NCBI GenBank assembly: GCA_964440405.1
Contig: CAYTSB010000002.1
Coordinates: 1-38,383, forward strand
Length of the DNA stretch: 38,383 bases
From: DAOSVX01 sp964440405
Lineage (GTDB): Bacteria; Bacillota_I; Bacilli_A; RF39; UBA660
Reading direction: 5' to 3'
Numbering within the stretch: the stretch's first letter is position 1; each line of letters opens with the position of its first letter. Positions 15,345 to 21,992 of this stretch are shown here, one piece after another. The notes under the pieces were generated by a model. It was not told the origin of the DNA. It did no database searches and worked only from the letters and a program-made list of their open reading frames with translations. The position numbers were made by a program, and so were the translations under genes.

Positions 15345-15421
15345 GTCCACGTAGCTCAGTTGGATAGAGCATATGCCTTCTAAGCATACGGTCGGGAGTT
15401 CAAATCTCTCCGTGGACGCCA
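15345..15421 (+). tRNA. tRNA-Arg (anticodon TCT)
   Basis: 77-nt cloverleaf including an encoded CCA end. Acceptor GTCCACG pairs perfectly with CGTGGAC. D stem GCTC/GAGC. Anticodon stem TATGC/GCATA around loop CTTCTAA, giving anticodon TCT (reads AGA/AGG). T stem GGGAG/CTCTC with one G-U pair around TTCAAAT. Discriminator G. AGA is expected to be the dominant Arg codon in so AT-rich a genome. Confidence 0.98.
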
Positions 15422-15431
15422 TTAAAAAAAT

Positions 15432-15457
15432 AAAACAGAAAATTTAATTTCTGTTTT
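15432..15457. terminator. Bidirectional terminator after the tRNA
   Basis: AAAACAGAAA, a short loop and TTTCTGTTTT followed by TT, with an A run on the other side. It serves the tRNA on plus and the 143-residue gene on minus, whose stop lies inside. Confidence 0.88.
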
Positions 15458-15875
15458 TTCTTGCTCTAATCTTTTTTAATTTCTTTTGAGATAATGGTTC
15501 TCTTGTCATTAATTTTTCTAAAGTTAAATCAACTACCTTTGTTTTTTCTATTATTTCACCTGATTTGAAATATTCTCTTGATTCAACGGTTAGCATATTT
15601 GCTACTTTATCATGAGTAAAGCTTTCTCTCATGAATACCTGTAAATTATCTGGATCAAAGCCACGTATAATATCTAGAAAATAAGTATCTGGGTCTTGCT
15701 TTTTCCTTTTTCTTTTAATCATAGGTAATACATAATAAGTTGCATTAAACATTTCGCAAGTAAAATCATGATTATACTCATCAAATGTTAACGAACTTTT
15801 CAAATCGTGAGCAGTTAAATATTCTTCATATATTGGTTTAAATTCTGAATGTTCGTATAATTCTTTTATCTCCAT
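15444..15875 (-). CDS. Uncharacterised protein (143 residues)
   Basis: Soluble protein that I do not recognise. The N-terminal part is acidic and aromatic (MEIKELYEHSEFKPIYEEYL, FDEYNHDFTCEMF). The middle has a basic KRKRKK patch. The C-terminus is strongly basic (SQKKLKKIRARKNRN), which might bind nucleic acid. It has one Cys and no membrane segment. SD AAAGAGG. The promoter is almost identical to that of the other orphan at 7413-7952, although the proteins do not look alike. It is monocistronic, ending in the shared terminator. Confidence 0.75.
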   Translation of the reverse strand: MEIKELYEHSEFKPIYEEYLTAHDLKSSLTFDEYNHDFTCEMFNATYYVLPMIKRKRKKQDPDTYFLDIIRGFDPDNLQVFMRESFTHDKVANMLTVESREYFKSGEIIEKTKVVDLTLEKLMTREPLSQKKLKKIRARKNRN

Positions 15876-15897
15876 ATAAGCCTCTTTCTGTTTGTTT

Positions 15898-15925
15898 ATT
15901 ATAACAAAATAATTTTTAAATGCAA
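15898..15925 (-). promoter_or_regulatory. Promoter of the 143-residue orphan gene
   Basis: Minus strand: -35 TTGCAT (15920-15925), 16-bp AT spacer, extended -10 TGT-TATAAT (15898-15903). It is near-identical to the promoter at 7978-8006. Confidence 0.7.
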
Positions 15926-15957
15926 TATTTATGTTAAAATTATCCTAGGTGATGATG

Positions 15958-16485
15958 ATGAGAATAGAAACTATTTTAGTTGGGAACTTTACTAATTGTT
16001 ATTTAGTAATTAAAAATGATCAGTGTTTAATAGTTGATCCGGGATTTGATAGTAACAGGATTATTAAAAAAATCAACGATTTAAAATTAAAAGTAGCTGG
16101 TATTTTAATTACTCATGCTCACTTTGATCATATTGGAGAACTAAGTAATTTAAAAACATATTTTAAAGTGGATGCTTATGACTTTAATAATTTAGAAGAA
16201 AAAAATTATCAAATTGGTATTTTTAATTTTAATATAATCTATACTCCTGGTCATACTTCTGATAGCATTACTTTTTATTTTAAGGAGATTGAAACAATGC
16301 TAGTTGGAGATTTTATTTTTTTAGAAGATATTGGCCGTTGTGACTTACCTACTGGGGATATTAACATCATGAAAAATAGTATTCAAAAAATTAAGCAATA
16401 TAATCCTTATATTAAAGTTTACCCCGGACATGAAGAAGCTACTACTCTGGCTCATGAAATAAAATATAACCCTTATTTCAAGTAA
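15958..16485 (+). CDS. MBL-fold metallo-hydrolase (glyoxalase II-like)
   Basis: 175 residues from the ATG at 15958 (MRIETILVGNFTNCYLV). Three in-frame start codons (one GTG, two ATG) lie just upstream, but AGGTGA is best placed for this one. It is a small metallo-beta-lactamase-fold hydrolase of the Bacillus YqgX/GloB type. Metal ligands are in LITHAHFDHIGEL, TPGHTSDSITF, LVGDFIF and YPGHEEATT. Typical substrates of this subgroup are thioesters such as S-lactoyl-thiols, but specificity cannot be read. It converges on efp with a shared hairpin between. Confidence 0.9.
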   Translation: MRIETILVGNFTNCYLVIKNDQCLIVDPGFDSNRIIKKINDLKLKVAGILITHAHFDHIGELSNLKTYFKVDAYDFNNLEEKNYQIGIFNFNIIYTPGHTSDSITFYFKEIETMLVGDFIFLEDIGRCDLPTGDINIMKNSIQKIKQYNPYIKVYPGHEEATTLAHEIKYNPYFK

Positions 16486-16507
16486 AAAAGAGCTTTAAGC
16501 TCTTCCA
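16484..16507 (-). terminator. Terminator of efp
   Basis: AAGAGC-TTTAA-GCTCTT with a run of six T on the minus-strand side. The efp stop is inside the loop. Confidence 0.78.
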
Positions 16508-17055
16508 TCATATTTACCATCTTTAGTCGAAATTATAATTCTCTCACCATTAGAAATAAATAATGGTACTTTAACAATATAACCGGTTTCAATAGTGGCA
16601 TCCTTCATCGCATTACTTGTAGTATTGCCTTTAACAGCATCAGTTGTTTCAGTAATCAAATAATCAATTTTTTCTGGCAAATCAATCCCAATAATTAAAT
16701 TATTAAAATATGAAATATTTATTTCTAGATTTTCTTTTAAATATTTTATTTCATCTTTCAATCTACTCATCGGAATTTCTATTTGTTCATAAGTATCATT
16801 ATCCATAAATACATAGTTATCACCAGCATTATAAAGATATTGCATTTTTTTCTTTTCAACATGCGCTTTTTCAATTTTAGTAGTGGTATTATAAGTATCT
16901 TCGGTAATAGACCCAGTATTCAAGTTTTTTAATTTCATTCTAACAAAAGCTGGTCCTTTACCGGGTTTAACATGTTGAAAATCTAGGATTTGACATAAAG
17001 CTCCATCCATTAAAATAGTCATCCCGTTTTTAATATCATTAATATTTATATTCAT
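16495..17055 (-). CDS. efp: Translation elongation factor P
   Basis: 186-residue EF-P, which enters the ribosomal E site to relieve stalling at polyproline runs. Three beta-barrel domains are of normal length. The tip loop has KPGKGPAFVRMKLKNL with Lys33, the residue modified in Bacillus-type EF-P. Further signatures are MQYLYNAGDNYVFMDNDTYEQ and a C-terminal GYIVKVPLFISNGERIIISTKDGKY. SD GAAAGGA. It lies 32 bases after rpmG and may be cotranscribed with it. The long polyproline-free PEP repeats in this window show no special link. Confidence 0.96.
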   Translation of the reverse strand: MNININDIKNGMTILMDGALCQILDFQHVKPGKGPAFVRMKLKNLNTGSITEDTYNTTTKIEKAHVEKKKMQYLYNAGDNYVFMDNDTYEQIEIPMSRLKDEIKYLKENLEINISYFNNLIIGIDLPEKIDYLITETTDAVKGNTTSNAMKDATIETGYIVKVPLFISNGERIIISTKDGKYDGRA

Positions 17056-17087
17056 TTTAATTTTCCTTTCACTTTAAAAAAAAGAAT

Positions 17088-17252
17088 TTATTTCTTTTCT
17101 TTATGATTTGTGTGCTTACGACACTTCTTGCAATAACGACTTAATTCAATACGATCTGGTGTATTTTTTTTATTTTTACTTGTTACACGGCTTTCATTTT
17201 TACATTCATTACATAATAAGGTAACATACATTCTATTTTCATTTTTAGCCAT
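17088..17252 (-). CDS. rpmG: 50S ribosomal protein L33
   Basis: 54-residue L33 too short for most gene finders' first pass. It reads MAKNENRMYVTLLCNECKNE, then CKKCRKHTNHKEKK at the end. Two CxxC pairs mark the zinc-binding (C+) form of L33. The ATG at 17252 has SD GGAGGG eight bases upstream, and a TAA stop lies at 17088-17090. A strong promoter precedes it inside the end of the PBP gene. Confidence 0.95.
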   Translation of the reverse strand: MAKNENRMYVTLLCNECKNESRVTSKNKKNTPDRIELSRYCKKCRKHTNHKEKK

Positions 17253-17282
17253 AAAGAGTCCCTCCATTTCAAATACATTGTA

Positions 17283-17310
17283 ATTATACCAAATAATTAT
17301 TCATTTTCAA
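17283..17310 (-). promoter_or_regulatory. Promoter of rpmG-efp
   Basis: Minus strand: -35 TTGAAA (17305-17310), 16-bp spacer, extended -10 TGG-TATAAT (17283-17288). The -35 lies inside the 3' end of the PBP gene. Confidence 0.75.
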
Positions 17311-19234
17311 ACAGAAATTGAACAATTTTATTAGTTAAATATTTATTAGCATAGGAAACATAGCTTTCATCATTACTAATATGAGGTGAAATTATCGTTA
17401 CTGAATACTTAGGATCATCATAAGGAACATATAGTGCCACACTGGTGGTGGTAGTTTCGCTATCAATTTTACCATCAAAGTCACTATCATAAAATGATTC
17501 ACTAGTACCAGTTTTACCAGCTACTTTATAGCCTTTGGCATGATTTTTTGATGTTCCATAACTAAATACTGCTTCAAACCCTTTTCTAATCCGATTAAGA
17601 CTTTCATTATCTAAGATTGATTCATTTAAAACCTTAACCCGAGAAATATAAACCACTTCATTATCGGGAGACACCACTTTGTTTAATAGCATTGGCGCCA
17701 TTCTCTTGCCACTAGCGATAGTATTAATATATTGAGTTAGTTCGATTGGCGTATAGGTATCATATTGACCAATGGCCAGATTTAACAGTAAGTCGGGAGC
17801 TATTTTGCTGCCAATTACTCCAATCTGCTCATTAGGAAGGTCAATCTCGGTTTTAGCTCCCAAACCATAAGAACTAAATACTTGACGATAATAATCAAAA
17901 TTATCAGCAGTTGTATTTAATTCCATATTAAAAGTATACTCTTTGCCAACATATTTTATGGCTGTTAAATACTGATAATAATTGCTGGAATATGCTAAAG
18001 CTGAAATATCATCGATGTAGCCTAAACTCTTATGAGAGCATTTCTTTGGTACCAAATATAATTTAACACAACTATCCATAATTTTTTTATTTATTGGAAT
18101 TAGATTATTTAAGTAATTAACACTACTGCTAGCTCCTTTAATAACTGAACCCAGGGTATAAGAAGCATTAATAATATTGTGAGTTATGTCAATAAAAGAC
18201 TTGCCGGTTAGTTTTAAAGCATTAACACTAATGATTCCTCCGGTATTAGGATTACTGATAATAACATAACTATGATCATAATACTTTGTGTTTTTTTCTT
18301 TCTTTATTTTCAGCATGACTTCTTCCAAAATTTTATTAACTTCACTTGTAATATTAATATCAATATTTAAAATTAAATCATTACCTTTAATCCCATTATT
18401 AACTAAACTTAGCGTATTGTCATTGTTAATAAAATAAATTGATTTTTCTCCTTTTAAATAATTATCATACTGAAGTTCTAAGCCACTAATTCCTACTCGA
18501 TCAGTTGCTTTATAATCAGTATCATGGTAATAATCAAGTAAATCTTTAGGAATCCCCACTTCTCTATTAGACACACTGCCTAAGATATTTCTCATTAAAG
18601 AACCATATAAATAAACTCTTTCCCAGCTGATACTGCCTTTTACTCCTGGAAGATTAGCCTCATTAATTTTAGCATATTCCTCCTCATTAACATTTTTATC
18701 TTTAATTATCTTAGTATCATAGCTGTAGCCTTTGTTCATTAAACTATAAATCAAAGCTTCAGTAGGATTAACATCAGCTAACATTTTTTCAGTAATTCTA
18801 TCTAATTTTAAATTGTAAAGATCTTCATTATTAAGTTTTCTTGCTTCATAGTTCTGATATTCGACACTAGTTATCAAGTCATCGCCATTATTATTAGTTA
18901 CAATAAAATAATTTTTTAATTCCTTAATAGTTGGCTTATTTTTTAAAGTGATAATTTCACTTATTTTTTTAGCTATTTCAATTTCTTCACTTCTAGTTAT
19001 AGTCTTTAATTTAGTATAAGTAATAGTTTTAACAGTTTTATTATCTACTAAAACATTATGATTAATATCTAGTATTCTTCCCCTGGGAGCATCACTAATT
19101 GAAATATATCTTTCGGTTTTAGCAGTTAACAATTCCTGGTATTTAGAACTATTAAAAAAAATAAGATTGACAAGTCTTCCTAAAATAATTAAAAACAATA
19201 ATAATATAAATATTTTAAATACTTTTATTTTCAT
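17297..19234 (-). CDS. Class B penicillin-binding protein (transpeptidase)
   Basis: 645-residue peptidoglycan D,D-transpeptidase anchored by one helix (residues 5-28), acting outside the membrane in wall cross-linking. The pedestal/dimerisation domain opens with SDAPRGRILDINHNVLVDN and includes DRVGISGLELQYDNYLKG. The catalytic domain has the three penicillin-binding motifs: SVIK (Ser363, Lys366), SSN at 416-418, and KTGT at 574-577. Length and order fit PBP2/PbpA-type or FtsI-type enzymes. An inserted DSDFDGKIDSE loop follows KTGT and could bind a cation. I see no clear SD before the ATG. It may be the elongation or a sporulation-associated PBP, which context does not settle. Confidence 0.92.
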   Translation of the reverse strand: MKIKVFKIFILLLFLIILGRLVNLIFFNSSKYQELLTAKTERYISISDAPRGRILDINHNVLVDNKTVKTITYTKLKTITRSEEIEIAKKISEIITLKNKPTIKELKNYFIVTNNNGDDLITSVEYQNYEARKLNNEDLYNLKLDRITEKMLADVNPTEALIYSLMNKGYSYDTKIIKDKNVNEEEYAKINEANLPGVKGSISWERVYLYGSLMRNILGSVSNREVGIPKDLLDYYHDTDYKATDRVGISGLELQYDNYLKGEKSIYFINNDNTLSLVNNGIKGNDLILNIDINITSEVNKILEEVMLKIKKEKNTKYYDHSYVIISNPNTGGIISVNALKLTGKSFIDITHNIINASYTLGSVIKGASSSVNYLNNLIPINKKIMDSCVKLYLVPKKCSHKSLGYIDDISALAYSSNYYQYLTAIKYVGKEYTFNMELNTTADNFDYYRQVFSSYGLGAKTEIDLPNEQIGVIGSKIAPDLLLNLAIGQYDTYTPIELTQYINTIASGKRMAPMLLNKVVSPDNEVVYISRVKVLNESILDNESLNRIRKGFEAVFSYGTSKNHAKGYKVAGKTGTSESFYDSDFDGKIDSETTTTSVALYVPYDDPKYSVTIISPHISNDESYVSYANKYLTNKIVQFLFENE

Positions 19235-19277
19235 AATATTATTATTAACATTTACATATAAATTATTAAGGTGAAAA

Positions 19278-19535
19278 ATGAAATATCTAATTGAAAATTA
19301 TATTAAAAATTTAAGAATTGAAAATGTTAACGAATTTGCTATTCAAAATAATATTTATCTGGCTAGAAATGAACTAGAATTTGTCTATTCTTTTATTAAA
19401 GAAAATGGCATTGATGTTTTAAACCGCAAGAGTTTTGATTTATCTATTTATAAAGATCACTTCAGCGAAGAAAACTATCAAAAAATATCTATGTTACTAG
19501 ATATTTATTTAAGAAAGTATCAGGATTATTTATAA
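19278..19535 (+). CDS. DUF2624 (YqfT-like) small protein
   Basis: 85-residue helical protein. The pattern NVNEFAIQNNIYLARNELEF, then VYSFIKENGIDVLN, resembles the small DUF2624 family. The Bacillus member yqfT sits next to yqfS (nfo), and here too the neighbour is nfo, though in convergent orientation with a 10-base overlap of the ends. SD AAGGTG before the ATG. Function unknown. The family call is by resemblance plus synteny. Confidence 0.65.
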   Translation: MKYLIENYIKNLRIENVNEFAIQNNIYLARNELEFVYSFIKENGIDVLNRKSFDLSIYKDHFSEENYQKISMLLDIYLRKYQDYL

Positions 19536-20404
19536 TAATCCATAATTTTTGCTTTTAATTCCGGATCAAAAATTTTATTTTTAATCATTGCTATTTCAAA
19601 TTTATATGGTGGATACTCTCCAACATAGGGTGTTTCTAATATTTTAGGAACATCTTTTAACTTTTCATGATAGATGACATTCATAATTGTATCAAAACCT
19701 AAAAATCCAAAACCAATATTTTCATGGCGATCCTTATGACTATTTGAAATATTCTTACTGTCATTGATATGGACTGCCATAATTTTATTAATTCCAATTA
19801 ATTTATCAAATAGTTCCAAATAATTATCAAAATTATTTAAATTATAACCGGCATCATTAATATGACAAGTATCAAGACAAACTCCTACCTTATCTTTTAA
19901 AATAATATTATCAAGGATTAATTTCATTTCTTCAACCGTTGATCCACATTCACTGCCTTTACCAGCCATTGTTTCTAAAATAATAGTTACTTTTGAATCC
20001 GGAGTTAAAATCATGTTAATTGCTTCGCTAATATTCATACAACCTTCTGTTTTGCTTATACCTATTGCATTTCCCGGATGAACAACTATTTTGAATACTC
20101 CTAAAGCTTCACACCTTTTTATTTCACTTTTTAAAAATGAAATACTGAATAAATATTTTTCAACATTAATTTTTGATGCTAAATTTAAAATATAAGGAGC
20201 ATGACAGATAACATTATTAATATCGATATTATACTCTTGCATTAACTCGTGAGCCTTTAAAGTATCTTCTTCATCTATTCTACTCCGATAAGTATTAGTT
20301 GGAGCTCCTGTATAAAACATAAATGTATTGGCATTATAACTTATTGCTTCTTTAACCGATGATAAAATACCGTTTTTAAAAGAAACATGACTACCTATTA
20401 TCAA
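19526..20404 (-). CDS. nfo: Deoxyribonuclease IV (AP endonuclease)
   Basis: 292 residues starting at TTG 20404 (translated MIIGSHVSFKNG). I chose this over a GTG three codons upstream because GGTGAT sits at SD distance before the TTG and family members begin with this IGSHVS. It is an AP endonuclease IV with a tri-zinc TIM barrel, acting in base excision repair. Metal ligands are visible in ICHAPYILNLAS, VVHPGNAIG, ILETMAGKGSE, VCLDTCHINDAGY and HINDSKN with DRHENIGFG. In Bacillus Nfo protects germinating spores from DNA damage, which fits the other sporulation genes here. Confidence 0.95.
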   Translation of the reverse strand: MIIGSHVSFKNGILSSVKEAISYNANTFMFYTGAPTNTYRSRIDEEDTLKAHELMQEYNIDINNVICHAPYILNLASKINVEKYLFSISFLKSEIKRCEALGVFKIVVHPGNAIGISKTEGCMNISEAINMILTPDSKVTIILETMAGKGSECGSTVEEMKLILDNIILKDKVGVCLDTCHINDAGYNLNNFDNYLELFDKLIGINKIMAVHINDSKNISNSHKDRHENIGFGFLGFDTIMNVIYHEKLKDVPKILETPYVGEYPPYKFEIAMIKNKIFDPELKAKIMDYYK

Positions 20405-20424
20405 AACTATCACCGTTTAAATTA

Positions 20425-20453
20425 TCTCAAAAAAATTGCTAAAAAGCAATTTT
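20425..20453 (-). terminator. Terminator after the broken surface-protein gene
   Basis: Minus strand AAATTGCT-TTTT-AGCAATTT followed by a T run, just after the TAA of the remnant. Confidence 0.75.
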
Positions 20454-20458
20454 ATATA

Positions 20459-20682
20459 TTATGTAGAAACAATCCATGGATCAGTTGAAGTTCCTGTCCC
20501 TGACGAAGCGGTTACATTAGATTCCAAAGAAACTACCGGGCGGATGCCTTGACCATAACTCGCAACAAAATATTTGAGATAATTAACACCACTTCCATCC
20601 AAATACCATAGGTTAAACCACCTAAAGTGATAATCGTTACAATAGTTATTATAATAATAATTATTTTCTTTTTATTATTCAT
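20459..20682 (-). pseudogene. Remnant of a surface/pilin-like protein gene (internal deletion, frameshifted)
   Basis: The ATG at 20682 opens a normal-looking N-terminus, MNNKKKIIIIIITIVTIITL and GGLTYGIWM, a membrane anchor. In that frame it soon stops. In the next frame the downstream half encodes a recognisable C-terminal end: WYLDGSGVNYLKYFVASYGQ, then GIRPVVSLESNVTASSGTGT, then STDPWIVST and TAA at 20459-20461. I know the GIRPVVSL...GTGTSTDPW ending from secreted or pilin-like proteins of gut Firmicutes. The two parts are out of frame and most of the gene body is missing, so this is an internal deletion product. Promoter and terminator are both still present. Confidence 0.7.
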
Positions 20683-20710
20683 AATGCCCATCTACTTTTC
20701 TTATAGTTTA

Positions 20711-20739
20711 ATTATATCTTATTTAGCTCTTCTGAACAA
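20711..20739 (-). promoter_or_regulatory. Promoter of the broken surface-protein gene
   Basis: Minus strand: -35 TTGTTC (20734-20739), 17-bp spacer, -10 TATAAT (20711-20716). The ATG is about 30 bases downstream. Confidence 0.75.
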
Positions 20740-20762
20740 CCCTTAATTTTTTTAGACAGTAT

Positions 20763-20786
20763 AAAAGTATCCTGACGGATACTTTT
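20763..20786 (-). terminator. Terminator of ylbD-ylbE
   Basis: Minus strand AAAAGTATCC-GTCA-GGATACTTTT. A 10-bp stem overlapping the ylbE stop codon, with a short T run. Confidence 0.75.
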
Positions 20787-21009
20787 ATTCATTGATGACT
20801 TTTAAAATACTATTTACTAAATCTATTTTTTCAACAGCATCATTAATTCGATCTGTTGTTTTTAATTTGTATTTTTCCTTCATATCATTAATAAATTTTT
20901 GATAATTTAAAGGACTTCTATTAAGCATTTTATAATAAACTGAGTTTTCATAAAGATACTGATGCATTTTTTTGTTTTTTTCTAATTCATTTATTGTTTC
21001 TAACTGCAT
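20785..21009 (-). CDS. ylbE: YlbE-like protein
   Basis: 74-residue helical protein resembling the YlbE-like family. The pattern MHQYLYENSVYYKMLNRSPL, then a Tyr-Lys-rich KFINDMKEKYKLKTTDRIND, matches the YlbE layout of a leading HxYLxxNPxWYRxLSRxP segment followed by a long helix. The ATG immediately follows ylbD's stop, as in Bacillus ylbD-ylbE. Function unknown. Association with YlbD suggests a role in the spore. Confidence 0.75.
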   Translation of the reverse strand: MQLETINELEKNKKMHQYLYENSVYYKMLNRSPLNYQKFINDMKEKYKLKTTDRINDAVEKIDLVNSILKVINE

Positions 21010-21378
21010 TTAATCCTCAAAAAATTTATTGATTGGTCTTAAGTTCTTAGGACCTTTACCAATCATTCCAGCCGCATTAGTTGAATTTTTAGTTCCTAAT
21101 TCTTGGAATAAGCCAATCGCTTTCTGAACAGTATTAACATGCTTTTGAACTGAACTCATGTTAATTTTTTTAACCACATCAGTAATACTGCTTAAGGAAG
21201 CTATTTTAGGTAAAGGGTTAGCTCGATCTTCGGTATACGCCTTCCATTTACTTTCGTCTTCACCATATAAATCATAGATTTCATAGTATTTTTGCCAAGT
21301 CATATTATTGTTTTTAACATTCGCTATTAATTCAGGATGTTTTGAGACAAATAATTTAAAATCATCTTTTTTAGACAT
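21010..21378 (-). CDS. ylbD: YlbD-like putative spore coat protein
   Basis: 122 residues. The N-terminus DDFKLFVSKHPELIANVKNN, then MTWQKYYEIYDLYGEDESKW, is the hallmark of the YlbD coat family (FKxFVxxHPxLIxxVR, TWQxxYE, GEDxxxW). The C-terminal half is helical, ending in Gly/Pro/Lys-rich sequence. SD AGGTGAT is close to the ATG and lies in the 3' arm of a strong inverted repeat. Followed directly by ylbE. Coat localisation is family knowledge, not shown by the sequence. Confidence 0.82.
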   Translation of the reverse strand: MSKKDDFKLFVSKHPELIANVKNNNMTWQKYYEIYDLYGEDESKWKAYTEDRANPLPKIASLSSITDVVKKINMSSVQKHVNTVQKAIGLFQELGTKNSTNAAGMIGKGPKNLRPINKFFED

Positions 21379-21383
21379 TAAAA

Positions 21384-21418
21384 ATCACCTACTATATCAT
21401 ATGATATATCTAGGTGAT
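21384..21418 (-). promoter_or_regulatory. Inverted repeat that can hide the ylbD SD
   Basis: Plus-strand arms ATCACCTA-C-TATATCAT (21384-21400) and ATGATATA-TC-TAGGTGAT (21401-21418) are complementary apart from a C against TC bulge. On the mRNA the 3' arm contains the ylbD SD AGGTGAT. TTTTT follows directly, so it could also end the upstream prepilin transcript. Confidence 0.7.
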
Positions 21419-21429
21419 AATTGTTATTA

Positions 21430-21930
21430 TTAACTTGGATTTGTAGTTCCACAGTCTGGTGATACATTAACATCTGTTGTAGTATCTAATGTTAGTCCAC
21501 CACTTGTTCCAGCAGTAATGGAATAAGTACCATTAGATACCCATATTTGATGAGCACTGCCTGCTGCATCTATTTTAATTGAACCACTATAAGCAGTTAA
21601 TTTTTTATCAACAAATTCACTAACAGTGTAATTCCACTTACCACCAGCAGTTTTACATGCATTAGCATTAGCTCCTGTTGCACCAACACATGATCCCGGA
21701 CTTGTTAATTTAAAGCAAGTCTGAGTGCTGCCATCTAATACTGCTTGAGCATAAGCAAGTTTTGCACCATTAATAAACGATTCTGCTTCAGTTGTAAATG
21801 TACTTTTCCTAGCATTATCCATCATTTTTAAAACACTTGGTACTGCAAGCAGAATTAATACGGCTAATATAACAATAACTGCTAGTAACTCAATTAGAGT
21901 AAACCCAGCCTTTCTTTTTATATCTTTCAT
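21430..21930 (-). CDS. Type IV prepilin (major pilin-like)
   Basis: 166-residue prepilin. After a short basic leader (MKDIKRKAG) comes FTLIELLAVIVILAVLILL with the prepilin peptidase site after Gly9 and Glu at +5. The mature part has the long N-terminal helix (residues 10-62), then a Gly/Thr/Ser-rich globular domain. Four Cys (72, 81, 92, 160) could form two disulfides. SD AGGAGG. No pilus assembly ATPase, platform protein or prepilin peptidase is encoded in this window, so assembly would depend on genes elsewhere. Confidence 0.92.
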   Translation of the reverse strand: MKDIKRKAGFTLIELLAVIVILAVLILLAVPSVLKMMDNARKSTFTTEAESFINGAKLAYAQAVLDGSTQTCFKLTSPGSCVGATGANANACKTAGGKWNYTVSEFVDKKLTAYSGSIKIDAAGSAHQIWVSNGTYSITAGTSGGLTLDTTTDVNVSPDCGTTNPS

Positions 21931-21960
21931 ATAATTATATCCTCCTTTATTATTATCTTA

Positions 21961-21990
21961 ATAATATCACTTAATATCACTTAATGTCAA
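21961..21990 (-). promoter_or_regulatory. Promoter of the prepilin gene
   Basis: Minus strand: -35 TTGACA (21985-21990), 18-bp spacer, -10 TATTAT (21961-21966). The spacer holds a direct repeat TTAAGTGATA. Confidence 0.75.
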
Positions 21991-21992
21991 TA

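Noticed and set aside
17080..17096. AAAGAA-ATAAA-TTCTTT as a strong terminator between rpmG and efp
   Set aside because: The stem is only six A/T-rich pairs. It may pause transcription, but efp has no clear promoter of its own, so read-through is more likely.
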